Shown: positions 1-7,345 of the stretch, one piece after another
How the letters are laid out: each line of letters opens with the position of its first letter
How positions within the stretch are numbered: the stretch's first letter is position 1
Notes under the pieces: model-generated
The model's input: only the letters and a program-made list of their open reading frames with translations
What the model was told of the DNA's origin: nothing
Database searches by the model: none
Assembly: GCF_046244365.1 (NCBI RefSeq)
Contig: NZ_CP176395.1
Span: 6,386,001-6,450,000, forward strand
DNA from: Paenibacillus_V sp046244365
GTDB taxonomy: Bacteria > Bacillota > Bacilli > Paenibacillales > NBRC-103111
Length of the DNA: 64,000 bases
Direction: 5' to 3'
Translations under genes and position numbers: made by a program

Positions 1-819
1 GGAGCTTACCGGTGCTTCCAAAACGTTCGTAAAGTACTGCTCGTCGCCTAGCTTCCGGATCGATTGTTTTTCCGTTTTCGGTATGCCGTTGGCCTGAACG
101 TCATCGGTCAGCAGCTTGGCCAGCGCGCCGTCGCGGCTAGAGAACAGCACATTCCCGTTGTCCCTGTCAACGATATAGTAATGGGGCGTCTTAGCGGAAA
201 CCGTCTTTTGCAGCGTTCCAAAAAAGCTGTCCTTGCTCACGTTGACGATCAGCTGACCGAGCTCGAATTTACCCGTAAGCGGAAGCTTGCGCTTAAACGA
301 AATGACTTCCTCCGACCGCACGTCCGTCGCACTGCGCACGCTGCGAACTTCATAGCCGGCCGCAGCCTCGTCGCCGCCGACGGCACCGTCGATATACGCT
401 TTGTCGTAAAACTCCTCACGCAGATAAAAGCCTTCGTTCGTCGTCAGTACTTTATCCGTCAGCTTGAAGTAGACATAAACCGAGTGGATCATCCGGCTTG
501 GCGACGTTTGATTAATCAAATTCGATTTCAGTACGTTGAAATCGTAAATGCTAGACTGGAACGGATTGGATAACAACTCGTTTAAGTTGGACATGAACGA
601 CAGTTGCAGCGATATCCCGTCGAAGCTGCTCAGCATCGTCGAGATTTGCGCAGATAAATGATGGTTGTCGATCGAAGCCGTCTTTTTGTATTCGTCCTTC
701 AACTCGCCGGAATACGCGTAAAAATAAAACGAGCCGATCAGCACCGTCGGGATAAAGATCGTGAGCAGATAGGAGAGCAGTATTTTGTTAAATACCGTCA
801 TCGTGACATATTTCCGCAA
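1..819 (-). CDS. Partial membrane-anchored sensor (5' part only)
   Basis: The minus strand is open from a TTG at 819 to the window edge (273 codons, no stop). A strong GGAAGGGG sits about 7 nt before the TTG; the in-frame ATG at 801 has no ribosome site, so TTG is preferred. Residues about 8-28 form one transmembrane helix (KILLSYLLTIFIPTVLIG). The rest reads as an extracytoplasmic sensing domain (YVYFKLTDKVLTTNEG, then FYLREEFYDKAYIDG). This architecture is usual for Paenibacillus AraC-type regulators or YesM-like histidine kinases carrying an external sensor. The output domain lies outside the window, so the two cannot be separated. The coding character is clear; the function call is by architecture only. 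Confidence 0.7.
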   Translation of the reverse strand, partial: MRKYVTMTVFNKILLSYLLTIFIPTVLIGSFYFYAYSGELKDEYKKTASIDNHHLSAQISTMLSSFDGISLQLSFMSNLNELLSNPFQSSIYDFNVLKSNLINQTSPSRMIHSVYVYFKLTDKVLTTNEGFYLREEFYDKAYIDGAVGGDEAAAGYEVRSVRSATDVRSEEVISFKRKLPLTGKFELGQLIVNVSKDSFFGTLQKTVSAKTPHYYIVDRDNGNVLFSSRDGALAKLLTDDVQANGIPKTEKQSIRKLGDEQYFTNVLEAPVSS

Positions 820-1166
820 CCTGTGCCCCTTCCTTTCTCGTTCGATGGTTCTAATGAATCCTGCATTCCGGCGAATCTGATGAATCGAATGAATGCGACG
901 ATTCTAATGGATCCGATGAATCCGGCGAAACCGATGAATGCAATAAATCCGACTGTTCCGATTACCGAGGCAGCAGCCTCTTGAGCCGCAACTTCGGCAT
1001 GGCGAATCGCCTTTTTTGTATGCGCTTTCATATCACAATACCGTGATTGTTACATTCTAGTATACCGTGCTGCCCTTCATACTTGCAATCCAAATCCCCC
1101 GCCAAACGCATCTGAACATGCAGATTTTTGCGCGGGGGAAATGGCTATAATGAAAGAACAGAATGT
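820..1166. repeat. Intergenic region with degenerate 9-nt repeat and a long hairpin
   Basis: No convincing gene is seen. From about 845 to 965 the sequence is a degenerate tandem array built on a 9-nt unit close to GATGAATCC (read GGATTCATC on the minus strand). Open frames across it give only low-complexity peptides (MN-P or F-I-G patterns) without ribosome sites. An inverted repeat with TCCCCCGC and CATCTG arms lies at 1095-1139. Confidence 0.6.
1095..1139 (-). terminator. Probable terminator hairpin after the PP2C gene
   Basis: TCCCCCGC at the left pairs with GCGGGGGA at the right, and CATCTG pairs with CAGATG nearer the loop. On the minus strand the stem is followed by a weak T tract (GATTTGGATT). 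It lies just downstream of the PP2C stop at 1167, which fits the 3' end of the signalling cluster. The weak U-tract limits confidence. Confidence 0.4.
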
Positions 1167-2639
1167 CTAAGCGGCGCTATTCTCGCGTCCCCAATTGACG
1201 ACAAGCACCGCGATATCGTCGGATTGCGGCGCCCCGTCCGCAAATCGGTCTACGCTGGCGAGAAGCTCGTGCGCACCCTCTTCCGCCGAAAGCAAGGCCA
1301 CGCTCGGCAGCAATTCGGACAAACGCGCGGTTCCGAACTGGCGCCGTTCGGCATCCTCCGCTTCCGTTATGCCGTCCGTATACAAGACCACGCTGTCGCC
1401 GGGAGTCAGCGTGACGCGCTGATCGTAATACGGCGCTTCCTCCATCGCCCCGAGCGGCAGTCCTTTACGGCTTTTCAGCGGCGCTACCGCCCCATTCTCG
1501 CTTACGACATACGCCGTGCAATGCCCTCCGTCGCTGTACGTCAAGTCGCCGGTTTCCATATCCAGCAAGCCGCACCATATCGTAGCGAACATCGCCGACT
1601 CGTCCCGGCACAGCTCCTCGTTCACTTCGCTAAGCACCTCGCCGGGAAAACGTCCCGGCATCATCCGCGCTTTGAGCAGCGTCAACGTTACCGCCATAAA
1701 GAGCGCCGCAGGAATGCCTTTATCCGAAACGTCACCCAATATGATGAACAAATGTCTGCCGTCGATCGGATAATAGTTGTAAAAATCGCCGCCAACCTCG
1801 CGAGCCGGACGGAGCAGCGCTCCTACTTCGGCTTTATGCATGGCCGGACGGGCAGTATCCCCTTCCGCAGCAGCGGCAACCTCCTCGGCAGCCCCGTGGT
1901 AAAGCTCATACGGGATGGCGCTGAACGTTTCCGTCGCCGCTTTCGGCAGGAAGCTCATTTGAATGTCTCTTGCGATCCGAAGCTCGCTTTCCATTTTTTC
2001 CTTTACCGTCGTCGTATCTCTCAACGCCTGAAGCGACTTCTCTAGCGCCTCATACAAGGCCGCGTTCTCGAGCGCGATTGCGGTAGGAGCCGCAATCGAT
2101 TTCAGCAGCTGCTCGTCGCGGTCGTCGAACGGCTTTTTCCCGCGTTTATTCAGAACCTGGATCACGCCGACTACCTCGCCGCGATTCATGACGGGAACGC
2201 AAAGCATGTTCCGCGTCTCGTATTCAACCTTTTTCGCCACCTTGCTGGACCAGCGGGGGTCGCGTGCCGCATCGTCTATCCTGACGGATTCGCCGGTTTG
2301 CGCCACCCAGCCGGCAATGCCTTCGCCCATGGCGAGCCGAATTTCGCGCACTTCTTCCCCTTTGCTGCCTAACGCCAATTCAAAATAAAGCTCGCCGGTA
2401 TGCATGTCCACAAGGATGATGGAGGAGGCTTCGGCGTTTACGACATCCGCCGTCGCTTTCATAATCGTTTGCAAAAGATCTTGCTTGTGGATCGTCGAAT
2501 TGATTTCAAGGCTGACCTCGAACAACATCCGGGTCCGCTCCAGATCATGCTCCGCCGTACGTCTTTTTTTCCGTTCAGCAGCCCACAGCCAAGCAGAGGC
2601 GGCAACCGCGCAGCCAAGCAGCCATACCGCAGCAAGCAT
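1167..2639 (-). CDS. GAF domain PP2C (SpoIIE/RsbU-type) serine phosphatase, membrane-anchored
   Basis: Predicted 490-aa phosphatase of the partner-switching type, which dephosphorylates a phosphorylated STAS antagonist. Residues 2-20 form one transmembrane helix, followed by a GAF domain (about 50-190), a short coiled coil and a SpoIIE/PP2C_SIG domain to the end. Metal-site motifs are visible: REVGGDFYNYY, GDVSDKGIPAALFM, YTDGITEAED and QSDDIAVLV. The start is placed at the ATG at 2639, preceded by GAGGTGATTCGG; the longer frame to 2711 overlaps the upstream STAS gene and encodes an Arg/Cys-rich stretch. It lies 22 bp after the STAS gene, so phosphatase, antagonist and kinase are all in one operon. 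The GAF ligand is unknown. No sigma factor is nearby. Confidence 0.9.
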   Translation of the reverse strand: MLAAVWLLGCAVAASAWLWAAERKKRRTAEHDLERTRMLFEVSLEINSTIHKQDLLQTIMKATADVVNAEASSIILVDMHTGELYFELALGSKGEEVREIRLAMGEGIAGWVAQTGESVRIDDAARDPRWSSKVAKKVEYETRNMLCVPVMNRGEVVGVIQVLNKRGKKPFDDRDEQLLKSIAAPTAIALENAALYEALEKSLQALRDTTTVKEKMESELRIARDIQMSFLPKAATETFSAIPYELYHGAAEEVAAAAEGDTARPAMHKAEVGALLRPAREVGGDFYNYYPIDGRHLFIILGDVSDKGIPAALFMAVTLTLLKARMMPGRFPGEVLSEVNEELCRDESAMFATIWCGLLDMETGDLTYSDGGHCTAYVVSENGAVAPLKSRKGLPLGAMEEAPYYDQRVTLTPGDSVVLYTDGITEAEDAERRQFGTARLSELLPSVALLSAEEGAHELLASVDRFADGAPQSDDIAVLVVNWGRENSAA

Positions 2640-2661
2640 CCGAATCACCTCGTAACCTTTA

Positions 2662-3000
2662 TTACACCGCAACCGCCTGCAGCGCTTCTTCTTCCGAGCC
2701 GTATATGGCAAAAATCGAGCTGAAGCCCGACATATCGAACACTTCCTGCACCTGCTCCGTCAATTGGCATAGCGCCAGCTTCCCGCCGATCGCCTTCATC
2801 TTCTTCGCCGCCAGAAGCAAGCTGCGCAAGCCTGCGCTGCTTACGTACTCGAGCTCCGACATCGCGAAGACGAAGCTCTTCTTTCCTTGCTCCACGAATT
2901 TCCCGAATGCCTTCTCAAGCGTGCCGGACGTATTCGGGTCCAGCCTTCCTTGTAAGGTCATGACGATCGCATCTCCGATCGCACGCTCTTCCACTCTCAT
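2662..3000 (-). CDS. STAS-domain anti-sigma factor antagonist (SpoIIAA/RsbV-like)
   Basis: A 112-aa single STAS domain, the usual size of SpoIIAA/RsbV proteins. The phospho-acceptor loop is visible as YVSSAGLRSLLLA; the first or second serine of SSAG would be the residue phosphorylated by the kinase and dephosphorylated by the PP2C protein. The N-terminal beta strand and LQGRLDPNTS segment are typical. Its ATG overlaps the kinase stop by 4 bp (ATGA) and a GGAGGG ribosome site lies inside the kinase gene, so the two are translationally coupled. Cytoplasmic. The target of the switch is not shown by the sequence. Confidence 0.92.
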   Translation of the reverse strand: MRVEERAIGDAIVMTLQGRLDPNTSGTLEKAFGKFVEQGKKSFVFAMSELEYVSSAGLRSLLLAAKKMKAIGGKLALCQLTEQVQEVFDMSGFSSIFAIYGSEEEALQAVAV

Positions 3001-3452
3001 GGGGTTCCCTCCGAATTCTTGTTTCGTTTCGTAGTCAGTCTGGTTATATTGTAACGCCCAGCCCGCTCATAAGCCACTTGTTCCATGATCCGCGTAACCA
3101 AATGAATACCGAGTCCGCCGATTTCCCGTTCCTCCACGTCCAATGTAAGATCCGGGGTGCCGCGGCTGCCGAAAGGATCGAATGGACGGCCGTCGTCCTC
3201 GATGACCAAAGCCACTTCCTCGCCCGAAAACGTCACCGAAATACGTATCGTCCGTTCATCTTCGTCTTCATAACCGTAAGAAATCGTGTTCGTAATCAGC
3301 TCGTCGCACGCGAGCTGCAAATGGAATGACGTTCCGGCATTCATGTTCTGTTCTTCGCAAATCGTCATAAGCCGGTCTGTCACATGCGTTAATTCCGAAA
3401 GCCGATTCTTGATCTCAATCGTGTAAGCATTCGTCAACGTCATCACCGCCAT
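2997..3452 (-). CDS. RsbW/SpoIIAB-type serine kinase (HATPase_c_2)
   Basis: A 151-aa protein with a GHKL ATPase fold. The N box reads LACDELITNTISYGY, the G1 box VIEDDGRPFDPFG and the G2 box GGLGIHLV, all with the expected Asp, Gly and Asn residues. It probably phosphorylates the adjacent STAS protein and may sequester a partner protein. It forms a three-gene module with STAS and PP2C (4-bp overlap, then a 22-bp gap). The membrane-carrier gene ends 25 bp upstream. The real anti-sigma partner could be elsewhere on the chromosome, or the module may switch a non-sigma target; this cannot be decided here. Confidence 0.9.
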   Translation of the reverse strand: MAVMTLTNAYTIEIKNRLSELTHVTDRLMTICEEQNMNAGTSFHLQLACDELITNTISYGYEDEDERTIRISVTFSGEEVALVIEDDGRPFDPFGSRGTPDLTLDVEEREIGGLGIHLVTRIMEQVAYERAGRYNITRLTTKRNKNSEGTP

Positions 3453-3477
3453 CCGTTTCGTTAACCGCCAAACGAGA

Positions 3478-6400
3478 CTACCCCATCTTCATCAGCATGC
3501 TCTCCAGCAAACGAACCCGTGCTCCCGATGCGTGCAGAAGCCCGATTCCGATCTCCGGATAGAGCCGGACAAGCCGGGATAACCCCTCTCCCTTGAGGGC
3601 AAGTACGCGAACCTCGTCAAAAATCGCCTGAGCCGTCACAGCCGACGGAGAACGGTCAAGCGCCGTCGTATCCCCGAACGCTTCCTTCTGGCCGAGCACG
3701 CCGATCGTTCCTTCCCAGCCGTTTGCCGAAGACGCTGCGCTAAGTTCCACCGTCCCTTCGACGATAATGTACATCGTGGGATTCGGTTCGCCCTGCTGGA
3801 GCAGGACCGTTTGGTCCGGGTACGTTTCCTCTTGGGCGATGCCTGCGATCAGTCCCAGCTCGTCGACAGACAGATGGGAAAACAACGTCACCTGCTTCAA
3901 AAAGATTACTTTATCCAGCATGCTTAAATATTTGCGTTCTTCCTGCATCGTTCCCCGCTCCATTCCGGCCAGCGCGTGAGCCGCGATTTCCTTCAGCCAA
4001 TGATCCGACCAGCCTGACGCCGCAATCAATATCGACTTCCCGTCTTCGTTCGGTACGCGAGCCGTCTCCTTGGCTCCCTTGAACAGCTCGAGCAAAGCCT
4101 GCGACAATCGGCGGTCGCCGATGCCTTCCGCCAATATTTCAAGCCCGTTCTCGCGCGTCTCCTCGTCCTGGTCTTCAATCGACTGGCGTACCGAGGCGAC
4201 AACCTGCTCGTCGGCCAGCTTCTCGAGCACCAACCAAACCGTATCGCTGAGGTCAAGCCGTATTTCCCGGTAACGTTGCTCCGCGAGGACAGCCAGCTCC
4301 GGCTCGTTCAACCGCTCAAGCTCGGCGGACAGCCGTTGTCCGTCTTGGGCACCGGCGATTCGCGCGGCACATGTCTCTACGAGCACATCGCGTACTTTCC
4401 CGCTCGGCAAAATACCGCACAGAGCGGAAACCGACGCTTTCCAAACAAGCGGATGTTCGTCCCGAAGCCCTTTATACAAATGCGCGGCTCCGGCGTCGCC
4501 GATCGTCGTCATCGCTTCGATCAGCGCCCGGCGAAGCTCTTGATCCGCGGCCGGAAACATAGCCAGCATGCGCGGCACCGCATCGGCAAGCCGCAGCAAA
4601 CCGAGGCAGCGTACCGCGGCAACCTTCACCGCCGGCCGCTCGTCGTCCAACAAAGCTGAAACGGCCTGCGTGTACGACGACAGCCGCAGCTCGCCGATCG
4701 CGCGGCAGGCTTCTACCGCGCCTGCGCCTCCGGCCGCAAGCAGCTTGTCCAGCGCCTCGCCGCAGGCGGAGTAGCTCTCTTCGCTGCGCAGCGCATAGAG
4801 CGACTTCACCGCTTCGGCAATCACGCGCGGATGCTTGTCAAGCAATTTCATGCGCACGAAGAAATGGGCCTGGCTGCGCATATGATCGGCTCTGGCAAGC
4901 AGACGAACGCCTTCGCTGCGCACTTCCTCGTCCTCGTCCTCCAGGAAGGAAGCCACCTTCGCCAGCGCTTCGATTCCCGCTCCCTTCAAGCTCATGGCTT
5001 TCAGCGCGGCTACGCGGATCCGCGGACTCGCGTCGCTAACGACTTCGACCAGCTGCGGCAACAGCGCCGAATCCTTGGCATGGCCGACAATTTCGAGAGC
5101 GACCTCGCGGACGTGCTCGCTCGGGTGTTTCAGGAAGCCGACTACGCCGGCCAGCGCTTTCGCATGTTTGATGCCCCCGAGAAAGGAAGCGGCCAATTCG
5201 GAAATTTGCGTTTGCAAGGATTGGACGCTTCGCACCAGCTCGTTGACATAGAGCATACGCCCATACCAAGCGAGTCCCAGCAACAATATTGCCAGCCCTA
5301 CGCCAAGAAGCGACTGTACCTCCAGCGGCAGCCAGCGCGACGAATGGAGGAAGGAAAGCAGCGCCCCGAGCAAAATGCCGCCGGATGCGGCGATGCCCTG
5401 AGCGACAAAGCGAAAACCGTCGCGCTGCGAGATCGGCAGCATTTTGAAAAACAGCTGATAGCACGGCTCCGCGAAATAATAAAGCAGCACATAGAAAAAT
5501 CCGTAGCCGAGCGATACTGCGAACAACGCAAGTCCCGTATCGATAAATATCGCGCTTAGCACGAATCCGCCCAAGAACACGACCGAAACCGCCAGAAGCA
5601 GATTGCTTGCGCCGAGCCAGTTCATCAACCGACCGGACACGGTCTGCAGTAGCAGCGATACGGTGAAGAGCAGCGTTACCATCATTCCGTAGAACGAAGT
5701 TAAATCCGCTTCGACCGGAAACCGTTGTTCCGCCGAATAAAAGTATTGGTACTCGATCATAAAATAAAGCGCCGGCATCAAGGTCATCAGCCCTACCGCA
5801 CAAAGCAAGAACGGCGATTTGAGCATCGCTCGCAAGTAATACATCGAAGAAGCGGGAGCTTCCTCCGCCGTTCCGCCTCCGGCCGCAGCCGCTTGCACTT
5901 CGTTCGATGGTCTGCCTTTCTCCTTCTCGGACTTCGCCCGTTCGGTTGCGGAAAGCTGCCCGGCCGCATGTTTGCCGCCGATGCCGAAATTGGCGTCGCC
6001 CTCGAGCGTTGCCGCAACCTGTGCGGAAGCCGCGGGCCCGGCCTTTCCTCGCTGCCCCGCCCCCGTATCCCGCAGCATAAGCGGTACCAGATATCGCTTG
6101 ATGGCAACGCGAAAATTGCGGTAGCCGACAAGCATCATGATCGGGGAAAGCAAGTAAACGTATTCGGTGCCGAAGGCAGGTCCGATTCCTTGCGCGAGAA
6201 AGCCGGCGGCGATGCCTCCGACAGTCGCTCCCGCCACGAACAACGGCATCAGCCGTTTGGCCTGCTGAGTCGGGCACAGGTCGAATGCCGTACTCCACAG
6301 CAGAAGCGTCATCTGCCTGACGACAAAGTTGGAGGACAAGAACAAAATCGGGTAATACCACAGCAATTCCGTGCCGCTTAGCTTGAAAAAGAGCAGCACG

Positions 6401-6687
6401 CCCGCGTTAAGCAGCACAGCGCCAGTCATGACAACGTATAAGGTGCGCATAAACCGCGGCTTTGACATCCGATTGGCCATCGACGCCAAAATCCAGCCTT
6501 CGAACGGCAAAATTAACGCTTCCGCCATGTAGATAAGGGGCAAGTTTTGAACGCCGAAGCGCTGATTAAAAAGCGCCATGAAGCCGGTATAATTAAGCAG
6601 CTCGGCTACGCCGCCGAAGAAAAATACCGGGAGCATCAACCACAGCTTTCGCATATCGTCGGCCCGTACGCCAAGCCATTTCCACAT
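3478..6687 (-). CDS. MFS/NTP-carrier-like membrane protein with HEAT repeats and C-terminal cNMP-binding domain
   Basis: About 1069 aa. Residues 10-470 contain about 12 hydrophobic helices arranged like MFS or Npt/Tlc nucleotide carriers, interrupted at about 205-280 by an Ala/Glu/Lys-rich soluble insert. Residues about 500-870 are HEAT-like helical repeats (HPSEHVREVALEIVGHAKDS, then DASPRIRVAALKAMS). Residues about 930-1060 form a cyclic-nucleotide-binding domain (LLQQGEPNPTMYIIVEGTVE, FGDTTALDRSPSAVTA). This order is known for proteins labelled Npt1/Npt2 family nucleotide transporter. The ATG at 6687 lies 12 nt after GGAGGGG; an in-frame TTG at 6699 abuts the same site and is less likely. 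It could act as a sensor as well as a transporter. The nearby degenerate cyclase makes a cNMP link tempting but unproven. Confidence 0.85.
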   Translation of the reverse strand: MWKWLGVRADDMRKLWLMLPVFFFGGVAELLNYTGFMALFNQRFGVQNLPLIYMAEALILPFEGWILASMANRMSKPRFMRTLYVVMTGAVLLNAGVLLFFKLSGTELLWYYPILFLSSNFVVRQMTLLLWSTAFDLCPTQQAKRLMPLFVAGATVGGIAAGFLAQGIGPAFGTEYVYLLSPIMMLVGYRNFRVAIKRYLVPLMLRDTGAGQRGKAGPAASAQVAATLEGDANFGIGGKHAAGQLSATERAKSEKEKGRPSNEVQAAAAGGGTAEEAPASSMYYLRAMLKSPFLLCAVGLMTLMPALYFMIEYQYFYSAEQRFPVEADLTSFYGMMVTLLFTVSLLLQTVSGRLMNWLGASNLLLAVSVVFLGGFVLSAIFIDTGLALFAVSLGYGFFYVLLYYFAEPCYQLFFKMLPISQRDGFRFVAQGIAASGGILLGALLSFLHSSRWLPLEVQSLLGVGLAILLLGLAWYGRMLYVNELVRSVQSLQTQISELAASFLGGIKHAKALAGVVGFLKHPSEHVREVALEIVGHAKDSALLPQLVEVVSDASPRIRVAALKAMSLKGAGIEALAKVASFLEDEDEEVRSEGVRLLARADHMRSQAHFFVRMKLLDKHPRVIAEAVKSLYALRSEESYSACGEALDKLLAAGGAGAVEACRAIGELRLSSYTQAVSALLDDERPAVKVAAVRCLGLLRLADAVPRMLAMFPAADQELRRALIEAMTTIGDAGAAHLYKGLRDEHPLVWKASVSALCGILPSGKVRDVLVETCAARIAGAQDGQRLSAELERLNEPELAVLAEQRYREIRLDLSDTVWLVLEKLADEQVVASVRQSIEDQDEETRENGLEILAEGIGDRRLSQALLELFKGAKETARVPNEDGKSILIAASGWSDHWLKEIAAHALAGMERGTMQEERKYLSMLDKVIFLKQVTLFSHLSVDELGLIAGIAQEETYPDQTVLLQQGEPNPTMYIIVEGTVELSAASSANGWEGTIGVLGQKEAFGDTTALDRSPSAVTAQAIFDEVRVLALKGEGLSRLVRLYPEIGIGLLHASGARVRLLESMLMKMG

Positions 6688-6824
6688 GTTCGTTTTCAAC
6701 CCCTCCGCAGCTCAACCTCCCGGTTTCCGGCGGAAGCAGAATCGGGCTCTGTTTTCCGCGGGCGGAAGATTCCAAGGGCAACCCCGTTGCGCAGCGGTTC
6801 CACTTGGTGTTGTATGAGATCCGG

Positions 6825-7322
6825 CTACATCTTCTTCAAAAATGTAAGCCGGCCTTCGCCTTCGTAATAATAGTCCGGAACGTGACCGACCCCGACAAAG
6901 CCCCTCTTAATAAATAGACGCTGAACGGAATGATATTCCGGCAAATCGCAAGTGTAGGCGAGCACATAGCGCCCCCCGTTCGCACGAACGTAATCGATCA
7001 TTTCATCAAAGAGCTTGCTGGCAATACCATGCTTGCGGTAATCCTTATGGACCGCAATGTAATCAAGATTGTACCCGCTTGTTTTCTGTTCGTTCTCGAA
7101 CGCGCTGCACGCCCCGATTAGCTCCCCGTCTTCGTTCGTGGCATACCAGAAATTGTAATTCGGCTGCTTCAAGCTTTGGAACGGGTTATATTGGAAATGC
7201 TCGATTTCCCCTGGCGTGTAGTGCTGGTCGTCGAAAGAATCCCGCGACAGGAAAAAATCGCGAATGGATGAGGCCTCTTCCTCCGAAGCCATTAATCGAA
7301 TCGTATACTGCAAGGTCTGCAT
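6825..7322 (-). CDS. GNAT-family N-acetyltransferase
   Basis: A 165-aa GNAT protein. The acetyl-CoA loop is visible around YRKHGIASKLFDEMIDY (a form of the R-x-x-G-x-A motif), preceded by the conserved strand YNLDYIAVHKDY and followed by YHSVQRLFIKRGFVGVG. The ATG at 7322 is preceded by GGGGGAGGAAAGGCG, an excellent site; the upstream ATG at 7373 would overlap the cyclase gene. The substrate cannot be told from the sequence. It sits between the cyclase-like protein (23 bp upstream) and the carrier-like gene, probably cotranscribed. Confidence 0.88.
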   Translation of the reverse strand: MQTLQYTIRLMASEEEASSIRDFFLSRDSFDDQHYTPGEIEHFQYNPFQSLKQPNYNFWYATNEDGELIGACSAFENEQKTSGYNLDYIAVHKDYRKHGIASKLFDEMIDYVRANGGRYVLAYTCDLPEYHSVQRLFIKRGFVGVGHVPDYYYEGEGRLTFLKKM

Positions 7323-7345
7323 CGCCTTTCCTCCCCCTCCCGCAA

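Noticed and set aside
845..1031. 77-codon hydrophobic F-I-G peptide frame on the minus strand
   Set aside because: It is generated by the 9-nt repeat, has no ribosome site before its ATG and overlaps the leader of the sensor gene.
5036..6361. 441-codon minus-strand frame inside the carrier-like gene
   Set aside because: It is an out-of-frame shadow with Arg/Ser/Cys-rich low-quality sequence, while the main frame has clear TM helices.
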